A stretch of 64,000 nt of DNA, from the NCBI GenBank assembly GCA_964250805.1, contig CAXUHG010000006.1:1-64000 (forward strand), written 5' to 3'. Position 1 is the first letter of the stretch. Each line of letters begins with the position of its first letter. The notes beneath the pieces were generated by a model. That model was not told the origin of the DNA. It worked only from the letters and a program-made list of their open reading frames with translations, and searched no databases. Below are positions 54,741 through 63,995 of the stretch, piece by piece. The DNA comes from JBBQVS01 sp964250805. GTDB lineage: Bacteria > Chloroflexota > Ktedonobacteria > Ktedonobacterales > Ktedonobacteraceae. The position numbers and the translations under genes are program-made.

Positions 54741-55790
54741 TTATGCTGAGACAACAGAATCCTCGGTCTCACGACGCACAACGGGAGCTACCTTTGTACC
54801 GAACAATTCGATGGCATGCATAATCTTGGAATGCTGGATTGTACCGACGCTTAATTGCATAAGAAAACGCTGGTGCCCAAAAATCTTATGTTGAGCAAGA
54901 ATTTTCTCTATGACTTCTTCCGGGTTACCAATCAGCAGTGCGCCTCGTGGTGAGCGTGAAGCCTCAAATTGTGACCTACTGATGCCTGACCAACCGCGCT
55001 CCCGACCTATCAAATTCATCATGGTAGCGTAGGAGGGGAAAACATCGTCGCTAGCTTGCTGGGAGGTATCCGCGACAAAGCCATGCGAATTGATACTTAC
55101 AGGCAGTTTGCTGATGTCATGTCCAGCCTTCTGTGCTGCCTCTCGATAAAGTCCAACTAGTGGCGCGAAGCGCGCTGGTTCGCCGCCGATGATAGCGAGT
55201 GCCATCGGCAAACCTAGCGTACCTGCTCGAATTACAGATGCTGGTGTGCCACCGACAGCAACCCAAACGGGGAGCGGATTTTGGACTGGACGAGGATAGA
55301 CACTCAGTCCGTCGAGTGGTGGACGGTGCTGGCCCGACCACGTAACACGCTCAGAATCGCGTAGTCGGAGCAATAAATCAAGCTTTTCAGCAAACAGCGC
55401 GTCATAGTCATCGAGATCGTAGCCGAAGAGCGGAAAAGATTCGATGAACGAGCCACGCCCAGCCATAATCTCTGCGCGTCCTCCCGAAAGCAGATCAAGC
55501 GTAGCAAAGTCCTGAAATACTCTGACTGGATCATCCGAGCTAAGGACAGTGACCGCACTCGTCAAGCGAATTTTCTGTGTACGTTCCGCTGCGGCGGCTA
55601 GCACTACAGCAGGGGTCGAAATTGCGAATTCACGGCGATGGTGTTCGCCAACCCCAAAAACATCGAGGCCGACCTGATCGGCAAGTTCGATCTCTTCCAT
55701 GAGATCACGTAGACGTTGAGCGGGATTCACCGATTTTCCCGTCAAAGGATCAGGCATAACTTCCGCGAACGTATAAAGACCAAGTTCCAT
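54741..55790 (-). CDS. LLM-class flavin-dependent oxidoreductase
   Basis: 349 residues, luciferase-like barrel of the Atu2307/SP_0267 type: VFGVGEHHRREFAISTPAVV, RLTSAVTVLSSDDPVRVFQ, FATLDLLSGGRAEIMAGRG, SFPLFGYDL, PLPVWVAVGGTPASV. It is a flavin-dependent monooxygenase or reductase of unknown substrate, clearly different from the F420-type enzyme at 44340-45245. Convergent with lutC (20 bp apart). Confidence 0.93.
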   Translation of the reverse strand: MELGLYTFAEVMPDPLTGKSVNPAQRLRDLMEEIELADQVGLDVFGVGEHHRREFAISTPAVVLAAAAERTQKIRLTSAVTVLSSDDPVRVFQDFATLDLLSGGRAEIMAGRGSFIESFPLFGYDLDDYDALFAEKLDLLLRLRDSERVTWSGQHRPPLDGLSVYPRPVQNPLPVWVAVGGTPASVIRAGTLGLPMALAIIGGEPARFAPLVGLYREAAQKAGHDISKLPVSINSHGFVADTSQQASDDVFPSYATMMNLIGRERGWSGISRSQFEASRSPRGALLIGNPEEVIEKILAQHKIFGHQRFLMQLSVGTIQHSKIMHAIELFGTKVAPVVRRETEDSVVSA

Positions 55791-56259
55791 AACAAACTCC
55801 TACTGAAAGGCTTTTTTGAATTTTTGTTGAGCCTTTCTTAAAGTATTTTCAATGCTTTGCTGTTATCATTCGGTAATAACAATAAGGGCAACAAAAAAAT
55901 TGCGTCCTAGCATTCATAGAGCAGAGTAGAAAGGAAGGTTGGCGCAGAAGAGCTTTGTGGCTATATAGTAAATTTACCCTCTACGTTACGTTTTTATTTC
56001 ATCAACGTCTATGCATATACCAATGCTGCATAGCACACCATTCCGTCAATCATGGTGGAACTCAATGGCACAGGGCAAGGATGCACAAGTTGAGGAACAC
56101 ATTCTTCGAGGCAATCACAATACCTGTCGTACCGACCATCTTGCAAGTATGGCAAGTCACTTGCGAACTTACCTGAATTTTTCACAAATCAAATATTCAT
56201 AAATAATCGTCGAATAAAACTTTCTATAATATCCCGTGAACCGAAAGAGGAAAACCTAT
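55791..56259. other. Divergent intergenic region; -10 box seen
   Basis: About 470 bp, AT-rich. A TATAAT at 56225-56230 lies 30 bp before the adenylation gene start but without a clear -35. A 63-codon frame at 56011-56202 has no ribosome-binding site or family likeness and I do not call it. Confidence 0.4.
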
Positions 56260-58179
56260 ATGTACACCGAAAGTAACTCTCTTGCTCAAATTTTGCACAA
56301 GAACTCATCTGTTTCGATAGAACACGAGCAGCAAATAGCAGAGTGGAATGCCACTACCATGCAGTATCCGCGGAATAAGTGTATGCCAGACTTATTTACG
56401 CAAAGAGCAATGACAGCTCCTGACGCGCCAGCAGTCGTAGTAGGCAATCAAACGTATAGTTATGACACGCTTAATCGACGCTCTAATCAACTTGCTCACC
56501 TGCTCCAAGCATACGGAGTTCGGGCAAATACACTGGTCGGAATCTGTATGGAGCGTTCGGAATCGTTGATAACTGGCTTCATAGGTATTCTAAAAGCTGG
56601 CGGAGCGTATGTCCCAATGGATGCCTCATACCCACTAGAGCGTCTCGCCTTCATGCTGCGAGATGCTCAAATTTCGGTACTGGTGACGCAACGGCATATG
56701 GCTGACCGTTTGCCCTTGGAAGGGATTCGCGTTATCTGTCTGGATAGCGATGCCTCTTTACTTGCGCAACAAAGCGAGCAGAATTTACAACCACAGGCAA
56801 CGGCAAATGACCTCGCTTATGTCATCTATACCTCTGGCTCCACTGGTCAACCAAAGGGAGCGCAGATTACGCACAACAACTTGCTCAATCTCATCTACTG
56901 GCATCAGCATGCTTTTTCGGTAACGGCGAGTGATCGTGCAACGCAGGTTGCCAGTCCCGCATTCGACGCGACAGGTTGGGAACTCTGGCCCTATCTCACT
57001 CTTGGCGCAAGTGTGTATCTCCCCGATGAAGACACTCGTCTGACACCTACACTACTCCGCGACTGGTTGCTACAAAATGGCATAACCATCTCATTTCTTC
57101 CAACAACTCTTGCAGAGAGTATCATGGCCTTGCAATGGCCTTCGCACACGCCACTCCGCTACCTGTTGACTGGAGCGGACACGCTTCGCCATCGTCCCTC
57201 ATCAACGTTGCCATTCGCCTTAATTAACAACTACGGCTTGACAGAAACTACCGTCGTCTCCACTTCTGGACGCATCCTCCCAGAACAGACTGAGATACTA
57301 CCATCCATTGGTCGCCCTATTGCCAACACACAAGTATACATTCTCGATGCTCAGATGCAACTATGTCTCATTGGACAAACGGGCGAGCTGTACATCGGTG
57401 GTGATAGCGTTGGGAAAGGGTATCTCAACCGTCCAGAGCTAACGGCTCAACGCTTTATCTCTGACCCATTTAGCTCCATTCCCGGTGCCTTGTTGTACAA
57501 AACAGGGGATACAGCACGCTATCGTACAGATGGACAGATAGAGTTTCTGGGACGCGCAGATTATCAGATTAAGCTGCGTGGTTATCGCATCGAACCAAGC
57601 GAAATCGAAACGCTCTTGAATGAGCAGTCGGGCATACTATCAAACATTGTGATAGCACGAGAGGACATCGCTGACGATTTCCGCCTAGTAGCGTATCTGC
57701 TTTTAGCACCTGATACAACGGTCAATGTGAGCACTCTACGTGCCACACTGCTCGAACGACTACCTGAGTATATGCTACCGTCTACATTCATTCGGTTAGA
57801 AACGTTGCCTCTGACGCCCAACGGCAAAATAGATCGGAAAGCACTTCCCGCGCCAGACGAAAGCAACACATTGCGGGATATGGAAATGGAGGAGAGCACT
57901 ACGCCCATCGAGCAAACCTTAATGCAGCATATTGCGATCCTACTCAACATCGACCATGTTGCGTTAGATGACAACTTCTTTATGCTTGGTGGTCATTCAT
58001 TATTAGCCACACAACTCATCATGTGGATTCAAGCAAATTTCGAGGTCAACCTTACGCTACGAAACATGTTCGAGGCACCAACGGTGAGGCTATTGGCAAC
58101 AGAGATCGAGCATCGCATTATTGCCAGAGTAGAGGCGATGAGCGATGAAGAGGCACGCAAGTTGCTAGCACAAGAGTAA
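56260..58179 (+). CDS. Stand-alone NRPS adenylation-carrier (A-T) didomain, predicted for leucine
   Basis: 639 residues from ATG 56260 (AGAGGAAAA upstream; a GTG at 56236 is worse). Adenylation domain: A3 YTSGSTGQPKGAQITHNN, A5 NNYGLTETTVV, A7 LLYKTGDTARY, A8 QIKLRGYRIEPSEIE, A10 TPNGKIDRKAL. Carrier domain DDNFFMLGGHSLLATQL with the phosphopantetheine Ser near residue 580. Aligning by eye to GrsA, the ten pocket positions read D-A-W-F-L-G-N-V-V-K, the textbook Leu code. There is no condensation or thioesterase domain and none nearby, so it probably loads an aminoacyl carrier for another enzyme. Confidence 0.9.
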   Translation: MYTESNSLAQILHKNSSVSIEHEQQIAEWNATTMQYPRNKCMPDLFTQRAMTAPDAPAVVVGNQTYSYDTLNRRSNQLAHLLQAYGVRANTLVGICMERSESLITGFIGILKAGGAYVPMDASYPLERLAFMLRDAQISVLVTQRHMADRLPLEGIRVICLDSDASLLAQQSEQNLQPQATANDLAYVIYTSGSTGQPKGAQITHNNLLNLIYWHQHAFSVTASDRATQVASPAFDATGWELWPYLTLGASVYLPDEDTRLTPTLLRDWLLQNGITISFLPTTLAESIMALQWPSHTPLRYLLTGADTLRHRPSSTLPFALINNYGLTETTVVSTSGRILPEQTEILPSIGRPIANTQVYILDAQMQLCLIGQTGELYIGGDSVGKGYLNRPELTAQRFISDPFSSIPGALLYKTGDTARYRTDGQIEFLGRADYQIKLRGYRIEPSEIETLLNEQSGILSNIVIAREDIADDFRLVAYLLLAPDTTVNVSTLRATLLERLPEYMLPSTFIRLETLPLTPNGKIDRKALPAPDESNTLRDMEMEESTTPIEQTLMQHIAILLNIDHVALDDNFFMLGGHSLLATQLIMWIQANFEVNLTLRNMFEAPTVRLLATEIEHRIIARVEAMSDEEARKLLAQE

Positions 58180-58183
58180 CGCC

Positions 58184-58255
58184 TGTAGGGACCGATTTAT
58201 CACGTCCTGTGGACAGCCGTAATGCTAACAAGGACGTGATAAATCGGTCCCTACA
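58184..58255. repeat. Inverted repeat with 25-bp arms
   Basis: Arms 58184-58208 and 58231-58255 are exact complements (TGTAGGGACCGATTTATCAC...), 22-nt loop. It starts 5 bp after the NRPS stop and its outer right end supplies the last codon and the stop of the opposite glycosyltransferase gene. The sequence type (TGTAGGGACCGA ends) is like dispersed REP/MITE repeats. Confidence 0.8.
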
Positions 58256-59936
58256 TTGGCGCAAAAATAACATAACCTTCAAACGTACTTCGTTGATATA
58301 CATTACTGAACAGGCTATCGATGTGCATTCTACTATCAAGAATTGCAACCTGTGGGAAGTCTTGCGGAAATATATAAGTAGGGTGACTTGCTTTCTTCAC
58401 TATTGTTGTATAGGGCGCGTAGCGATCAAAGCCGGGGTTTAGCTGTTCGTCAAGAGAACTACAGATAATTCTCTCCTCGCTCTGAAAGGTGAGGTTATTG
58501 CATGTCCAATACTCTGAATAGATGCGGGTAGCATGAAGTGCAAGCAAGTGCTGCACAACGCGATTTTGCCGTGCGTATGCTGTCTGCGCCTGGGGTATCT
58601 GCAGGAATGTTAGGTAAGTTCCCATAACAAATAAGACGAGCAATAGCAACAAAACTCCAGTTCGCAGTACCATAGAAAGTCTCTTATGCCAACTCACAGT
58701 ACCAACAAGCGTCTCCGTTCCATTCCAGAAAGGCCATAGTAGCGCAGGCGTCGCAACAAGGACACATAGGAGATAGCGTGCCGTTGGTTCTGGAAAAACA
58801 GCCGAAGCTGGGCTAATAGCATAGAGAAAAATAGTACCACCCGCGCTAATCAGCAGCATCAAACGACAACATTGACGTATGAAGTCCTGCCGCTCGTTTC
58901 CTGAGTCAAGAAACGCTCTATTTTTCCATCTCCGCCAGATGAGGCGTAGCGTACACAATGTCACACACGCCCAGAGAATCAAGTAGCCTATACCCCACCC
59001 CCCCTGTAGCACAACACAAGACACATTGACTGGTCCAAAATAAGGGAAGAAGTTGGCATGACACAAAGGATTAAAGCCAGTCGCATTGGGTAGACTCACC
59101 ATCACCGTACCCACAATTTGCTGTAGAAACGGTGGATGTTGTGCAGCACCGGAATGTTGAATTGAGAGCAGAATTGCAAGCGAATTCTGACTCAAAGGAG
59201 CAGTGAGATTATAATAAATGAGTGGAAAGGCACCGATAAGTATACCTACAAGCAGGCTCATGCCAGCCCATGACAGCACTTCTCGGCGTGAGAACAAGAG
59301 GAGTAACAAAGCTGAGGTACCCAGTATTGGCAAAATCAGGAAATCGACCCAGAGCGCGCATCCCACAACGATACCTAATATTCCGTAAACGGCTATACGA
59401 TATTTTGTCGTTCGCTCAGATTCAGGTATCCGATGAGAAGAGAGAACGAGCCAGCACACAACAAGCGTAATAAAGGCCGCGAAGAACAACGTCTCTGGAT
59501 ACTCCCCCACTGCCCTTAACTGCCTTCTAATGATTTCCTCAGAGCCAAAACAGAACAACAGAGTGACAAAAATCGCAAGCCTTCTAGTGTAAAGCAGGCG
59601 CGTCAAATAATACATGCAGGGCAGAAACAACACAAAATAGGGCAAGAGAGCAAGTCGAAGCAGAAACATCGAAGGACCAAAGAGCTGAAATAGCGGCACG
59701 GCAACATAGCCTTCAAGCGGTCCCAGATAAGGCAAGCCGTAAAAGAAAATTGGTGCATCGCCATTAAAAGCGACGTGGCGGGCAAGAATACCCATGTTTC
59801 CCTCATCGCTATTGGTTATGGGCCAGTGGTTATAGATCAAAATAAGGCGTAGTACTACGGCTATAAGAATGACCGATAAAACAAAAAGCTCTTCTCGCCC
59901 CAGGCGTAGAAATTTTTTATAGGAGGATAAAGACAT
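58251..59936 (-). CDS. Membrane glycosyltransferase, ArnT/PMT-like (GT39/GT83 type)
   Basis: About 561 residues with 10-12 hydrophobic segments in the first 450, then an outside C-terminal domain. First loop holds ITNSDEGNMGILARHVAFNGD with the catalytic Asp-Glu expected for GT-C enzymes, then PIFFYGLPYLGPLEGYVAVP. It would use a lipid-linked sugar on the outer membrane face. ATG 59936 is preferred over the TTG at 59960. The final codon and stop lie within a 25-bp repeat arm, so the natural end may have been replaced by insertion. No wall-glycan genes adjacent. Confidence 0.85.
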   Translation of the reverse strand: MSLSSYKKFLRLGREELFVLSVILIAVVLRLILIYNHWPITNSDEGNMGILARHVAFNGDAPIFFYGLPYLGPLEGYVAVPLFQLFGPSMFLLRLALLPYFVLFLPCMYYLTRLLYTRRLAIFVTLLFCFGSEEIIRRQLRAVGEYPETLFFAAFITLVVCWLVLSSHRIPESERTTKYRIAVYGILGIVVGCALWVDFLILPILGTSALLLLLFSRREVLSWAGMSLLVGILIGAFPLIYYNLTAPLSQNSLAILLSIQHSGAAQHPPFLQQIVGTVMVSLPNATGFNPLCHANFFPYFGPVNVSCVVLQGGWGIGYLILWACVTLCTLRLIWRRWKNRAFLDSGNERQDFIRQCCRLMLLISAGGTIFLYAISPASAVFPEPTARYLLCVLVATPALLWPFWNGTETLVGTVSWHKRLSMVLRTGVLLLLLVLFVMGTYLTFLQIPQAQTAYARQNRVVQHLLALHATRIYSEYWTCNNLTFQSEERIICSSLDEQLNPGFDRYAPYTTIVKKASHPTYIFPQDFPQVAILDSRMHIDSLFSNVYQRSTFEGYVIFAPM

Positions 59937-59973
59937 GCGAGCCGATAAATCCTTTCGCAATCAGTATAACAGG

Positions 59974-61065
59974 CTACACCCACATTTCTGCTAGAGAGCT
60001 ACGTACACGAGCAAGCCAAGCAGGAAGTGAAGAAGCCCATGCGATACGGTCTAACATCTCTTCAATAAGCGTTGAGTCTGGCTCTTCTTGCTCATAGAAG
60101 AGTGCTTCGAGCGGACCATTGATAATCGCTAGCGGAGCAATAAGGAGGAGCGCATCGACGAGAAGCGACGCCTCGCCAGGAACAGGAGGGTATACTTCCC
60201 CGTATGCTTGCAGAAAGCGTCTAGCACGCTCTGGTTCAAGACCGCGCTTCACGAGTGGGCGCGTCTCGCCGCTACCAGCGAGCCAAGATAATGCGCTGAA
60301 ATGAAAGAGTCCATTAGCAACTTCAAAAATACGTTTCTCCCATCGTGACGCCTCAAAGCCAATGACCGAGGTTACGCCAAATGAGCCAAAGCGCAGATTG
60401 AGGGCATGATAGTCGCCATGAATATGAAACTCTGGTAGTCCTTTACCAGCCCCAATTGCCATCATTGCTTGTGGCAAAACCGCTTCCCATTGATCTGTCC
60501 ATTGCGAGAGAGCGACCGCAACAGCCTGAAGATCACTCGAGTCGGCTCGCGCTCGCGCAAGACTCAGTGAGCGTTGCACGAGGCTACCTATATGTACTTC
60601 GGGAGGCCAACGATGAATAGATCCTTTGTACTCTGATGATGCACGATGGATGCGCCCTAGCATCCCACCAGCGAAGCCAACCCAATCAAGCGAACGCGGA
60701 TCGGCGGTACTAAACCACTCTCCGCTCGCCCAATATTGCAATTCAAAGGACTCATCGCCAAGCGTTACCACAGGCTCTCCCTGCGGAGTCAAGAAAAACG
60801 GAGGAATTGGGATACCTACTTGCTGTAAATAGTTTTGGAAGGCATAGCGGTGGCTCAAATCCTCTTCCACTAGTCCTTCTGGACGTTCACGTAGCAGGTA
60901 GCGTTGCCCCTCTATTTCGACAATCAAGCTCATGTTTGAAGCACTTGCATCATCAGAGGGGCCAAGGTTCTTCCAGTCGCGGATATCAAAGGAGCGCATG
61001 ACCGCGTTCAGGTCCAGCAATTCCTCTTGCTCATTGGGAAACTGATCGGAGTCATACATTCTCAT
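59974..61065 (-). CDS. APH-fold phosphotransferase-like protein with changed metal site
   Basis: 363 residues of the aminoglycoside phosphotransferase/choline kinase family. N-lobe YLLRERPEGLVEEDLSHRYAF, catalytic FHIHGDYHALNLRF (HGDxxxxN), but the following motif is VIGFEAS in place of VIDFD, so the Asp that holds Mg2+ is replaced by Gly. GLPEF-HIHGD-Y is intact. So activity may be weak or changed. Similar to SrkA/homoserine kinase-like enzymes in length. It lies 6 bp after the rhodanese gene, co-directional; likely one transcript with it. Confidence 0.83.
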   Translation of the reverse strand: MRMYDSDQFPNEQEELLDLNAVMRSFDIRDWKNLGPSDDASASNMSLIVEIEGQRYLLRERPEGLVEEDLSHRYAFQNYLQQVGIPIPPFFLTPQGEPVVTLGDESFELQYWASGEWFSTADPRSLDWVGFAGGMLGRIHRASSEYKGSIHRWPPEVHIGSLVQRSLSLARARADSSDLQAVAVALSQWTDQWEAVLPQAMMAIGAGKGLPEFHIHGDYHALNLRFGSFGVTSVIGFEASRWEKRIFEVANGLFHFSALSWLAGSGETRPLVKRGLEPERARRFLQAYGEVYPPVPGEASLLVDALLLIAPLAIINGPLEALFYEQEEPDSTLIEEMLDRIAWASSLPAWLARVRSSLAEMWV

Positions 61066-61071
61066 AACTTT

Positions 61072-61950
61072 TTACAATTCTACAGGAAGATCATTGCGCT
61101 TGCCCCACTCGTTCCATGAACCGTCATAGTTCGTCAAATGGGGATAGCCCAACATTGCCAGTGTGAAAAGCACTGTTGTCGCAGCAACACCACCATTACA
61201 GTACGCCACAACATGCTCTTGTGGCGTGATACCAGCATCGTTGAACAACTTGGCAAGCTCTTCGTTGCTACGAAAAGTGCCCGTTGTGGGGTCGATGACT
61301 TCCTCGCGTGGAAAGTTCTGTGCGCCAGGAATATGTCCAGCACGGCTATGTCCACGCACAACCTCACCTGTGTATTGTCCTCGGTCTCGTGCATCGACCA
61401 GAGTAACATCTTGTTGTCCCAAGTACGTGAGCATCTCTTCCGCGGTCGCACGAAGCTGAAGTTGTACCTCAGGCGTGAAGGTTGCGGCTGGATAGGCAGG
61501 AATAGCAGTATCAAAAGGCAAATTTTCGCGTTGCCATTTCGCCAGACCGCCGTTAAGTATCACGACCTCTCTATGCCCATAATAGTTGAGTGCCCACCAG
61601 AGACGGGTTGCGAATTGCGAAGTAGGGTGAGCATCGTAGGCGACTACGAGATGCTGGTCGCCTATTCCAAGCTGCTCCATCGTTTCTGCAAAACGCTGTG
61701 CAGGGGCAATCTGCGCCTCTACCGCATCGTCGGGATTCACGATATCGCTCGTCCAGTCGATATACAGGGCACCGGGAATGTGTCCTTGCAGGTACTCATC
61801 GCGCGCCCCTACGTAGAGCGCGTCAGAAACACCGTCCTTGACCACATTGCGGACATAGCCGCGCATATCAACGACGCGCAAGTGCGGGTCGTTCAGATGC
61901 TCGGCTAACCACGTTGTCTCAACGAGGAAGTCGTTGCGGTTTGGCTCCAT
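61072..61950 (-). CDS. Sulfurtransferase (two-domain rhodanese, SseA-like)
   Basis: 292 residues, two rhodanese domains. N-terminal VETTWLAEHLNDPHLRVVDMRGYV, HIPGALYIDWTSDIV; C-terminal VTLVDARDRGQYTGEV, GHIPGAQNFPREEV and active-site loop VVAYCNGGVAATTVLFTLAMLG with the catalytic Cys. Transfers sulfane sulfur from thiosulfate or mercaptopyruvate to an acceptor. The loop CNGGVAA lacks the Arg of standard thiosulfate enzymes (CRxGx). Confidence 0.93.
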   Translation of the reverse strand: MEPNRNDFLVETTWLAEHLNDPHLRVVDMRGYVRNVVKDGVSDALYVGARDEYLQGHIPGALYIDWTSDIVNPDDAVEAQIAPAQRFAETMEQLGIGDQHLVVAYDAHPTSQFATRLWWALNYYGHREVVILNGGLAKWQRENLPFDTAIPAYPAATFTPEVQLQLRATAEEMLTYLGQQDVTLVDARDRGQYTGEVVRGHSRAGHIPGAQNFPREEVIDPTTGTFRSNEELAKLFNDAGITPQEHVVAYCNGGVAATTVLFTLAMLGYPHLTNYDGSWNEWGKRNDLPVEL

Positions 61951-61970
61951 TGCATTTTCCTTTATATGGC

Positions 61971-62507
61971 CTATGAAAACAGGCCAGCTGCAGCGGGATT
62001 ATCAGTATGCACGAAATGTGCAGGAGTACCGAACAACGAGAGTTTTGATACCTTGACAACGCGCATCGAGTCATTGGGCGTCTGAGTTGTGATATAGCGT
62101 TGCACCGTCAGACCCACTGGACGTGCCAGCACAATCGCCGCTGTCGAAGCCGTGATAACATTGTTCGCACTTCCATAGGGACGGCGCAATCGTGCTACAG
62201 CCATCGCTGATAAGCCGGTCAACACGCCAGCAACCGCAAGATTGGTACCACAACGTGGATTGATGGCAAGCTCAGGATTTGTGGTACGTAGCACATTCAA
62301 CGCCTCTTCTGCCATAGGCAGAACTTCTTCGGTTGGAACCTCACCAAAGATGAAGAAACCAACGGCAGAAGAAACACCCGACAGGCGTACATCGAGCTTC
62401 TTTTCGAGCATTACAATCGTTGCATGTTCAAGTGCATGATTTTGTTTTACCGCACCACCCAGTAATACTTGTTGCGTCGCCGCAACGACTGGATTTATAG
62501 AACTCAT
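61971..62507 (-). CDS. DUF6391-like protein
   Basis: 178 residues from ATG 62507 (AAGGA upstream). Motifs: QNHALEHATIVMLEKKLDVRLSG, GFFIFGEVPTEEVLPMAEEAL, NPRCGTNLAVAGVLTGLSAMAV, LARPVGLTVQRYITT. This is a conserved family in Chloroflexota and cyanobacteria, of unknown function, with two weak hydrophobic segments that suggest membrane association. The NHALEHATI motif (two His, one Glu) looks metal- or active-site-like. Follows the kinase-FHA gene, precedes the rhodanese. Confidence 0.8.
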   Translation of the reverse strand: MSSINPVVAATQQVLLGGAVKQNHALEHATIVMLEKKLDVRLSGVSSAVGFFIFGEVPTEEVLPMAEEALNVLRTTNPELAINPRCGTNLAVAGVLTGLSAMAVARLRRPYGSANNVITASTAAIVLARPVGLTVQRYITTQTPNDSMRVVKVSKLSLFGTPAHFVHTDNPAAAGLFS

Positions 62508-62594
62508 GGAAATGTCCTTCCTAACATTCACCGCAGCATACTCTTCTCTATAAGAGAGCTACTGTATAGATAATATCTTTTTTCTCTTTGCCTA

Positions 62595-63995
62595 TCAAGC
62601 ATAGGCTATATTAAATACGACTACCTCATCACCAAAGTTGATTACATCGCCATCATTCAGTACCGTCGCTTGCACAATACGTTTGCCATTGAGCAGCGTG
62701 CCGTTATTACTATCGAGGTCTTGTAGCCACCAGCGGCCTGCATCAAACCAGAGACGTGCATGACGGCGCGAAACGGTGTGACCAGCTATAATCAAATCGT
62801 TGCCATTCATGCGACCAATCGTTGTCACCACTTGATGAAAACGATAGGAGCGTCCGCCCATCAGCCCGTTTTGCATTGATAGACGAGCAAGAACAAAGCG
62901 ACCATTTGGGGCACGGAAACGGTCCGCGCTCGCTAACTTATCCGACAACTCATAGCCGCACGCAGTACAATACACTGTAGAACTATCGCTCAATGATCCG
63001 CAACGGAAGCAAACGAGTTGCACCTTTGCTTGAGAATTACCCGGTGTGAGAACATCAGGTTTGCTTGGTCGTCCATTAGCGGATAAATTGCCAGATGGCA
63101 CGCCTCTCGGCTCCGCGAATGGTCCCGAAGGTCCGATACCAAAACGCATACGTGGCATCGCTAGATTGGAAGCATCTAACGCCTGTGTCAGAGCGTCAAT
63201 TACTTCTTCGGCGGATTGGTAACGATCTCGCGCGTCTTTCGTCGTCATCTTTAATACGACCTGTACGATGGGATTGGGTACACTCTCAGCTACCATGCGC
63301 TCTTTCGGAAATGGATCATTCAGGTGCTTGAGCGTGATGGACAATGGATTGTCGGCGGTAAACGGCACACGACCAGTCAAGGCATGAAAAAACACGATGC
63401 CGAGCGAATAAATATCGCTCTGGCGATTCACTGGCTGGCCCGTTCCCTGCTCAGGTGACATATACTGTGGTGTCCCAATACCCGTGCCAACTCTCGTCAG
63501 GTTCGTGGTACCCTCAAGAATTTTGGCGATTCCAAAGTCGGAGAGAAGCAGGTGTCCATCTTTACGTAGCAGCATGTTAGCTGGCTTTACATCACGATGA
63601 ATAATACCATGACGATGAGCACAGTCCAGCCCTTCCGCCGCCTGAATGATATAGCCCACCGCCTCTGGTACAGGCAATGCACGCTTCAAGCGGTCTTTGA
63701 GCGTTCCACCATCAACATACTCCATGACGATATAGGTGAGGTTGTTTTCCTCTTCGGAGCTAAAGTCGTGAATTTGTACAATATTGGGATGCGTCAGTTT
63801 CGCAACCGACCGTGCCTCTTGGACAAAGCGTTTCACAAATACCTGATCGCGAGCGTGATGCGGAGGCAACACTTTGATGGCAACGTAACGATCAAGCGTC
63901 GGTTGATAAGCTTTGAAGACTGTCGCCATACCACCCGCACCAATACGGTCTACAACACGGAACTGCCCCAGCGACTTGCCAACGAGCGAACTCAT
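62595..63995 (-). CDS. Serine/threonine protein kinase with zinc ribbon and FHA domain
   Basis: 466 residues, cytoplasmic. Kinase (about 10-275): IGAGGMATVFKAY, VAIKVLPPH, IIHRDVKPANMLL, LLSDFGIAKI, GTPQYMSPEQ. A short linker, then zinc ribbon CFRCG...CTACG (about 332-350), then FHA domain (about 375-465): TTIGRMNGNDLIIAG, SRRHARLWF, NNGTLLNGKR. The FHA could bind its own or other phosphothreonines; the FHA-ABC transporter at 16830 is a possible client of this kind of kinase. The start lies 5 bases from the window edge so an upstream start cannot be excluded. Confidence 0.93.
   Translation of the reverse strand: MSSLVGKSLGQFRVVDRIGAGGMATVFKAYQPTLDRYVAIKVLPPHHARDQVFVKRFVQEARSVAKLTHPNIVQIHDFSSEEENNLTYIVMEYVDGGTLKDRLKRALPVPEAVGYIIQAAEGLDCAHRHGIIHRDVKPANMLLRKDGHLLLSDFGIAKILEGTTNLTRVGTGIGTPQYMSPEQGTGQPVNRQSDIYSLGIVFFHALTGRVPFTADNPLSITLKHLNDPFPKERMVAESVPNPIVQVVLKMTTKDARDRYQSAEEVIDALTQALDASNLAMPRMRFGIGPSGPFAEPRGVPSGNLSANGRPSKPDVLTPGNSQAKVQLVCFRCGSLSDSSTVYCTACGYELSDKLASADRFRAPNGRFVLARLSMQNGLMGGRSYRFHQVVTTIGRMNGNDLIIAGHTVSRRHARLWFDAGRWWLQDLDSNNGTLLNGKRIVQATVLNDGDVINFGDEVVVFNIAYA

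Noticed and set aside
56011..56202. A 63-codon rightward frame (MHIPMLHSTP...) in the intergenic region before the adenylation gene
   Set aside because: No ribosome-binding site, no family resemblance, biased composition; probably chance.
61138..61908. A 256-codon rightward frame opposite the rhodanese gene
   Set aside because: Antisense shadow of a clear two-domain rhodanese; no recognisable motifs.
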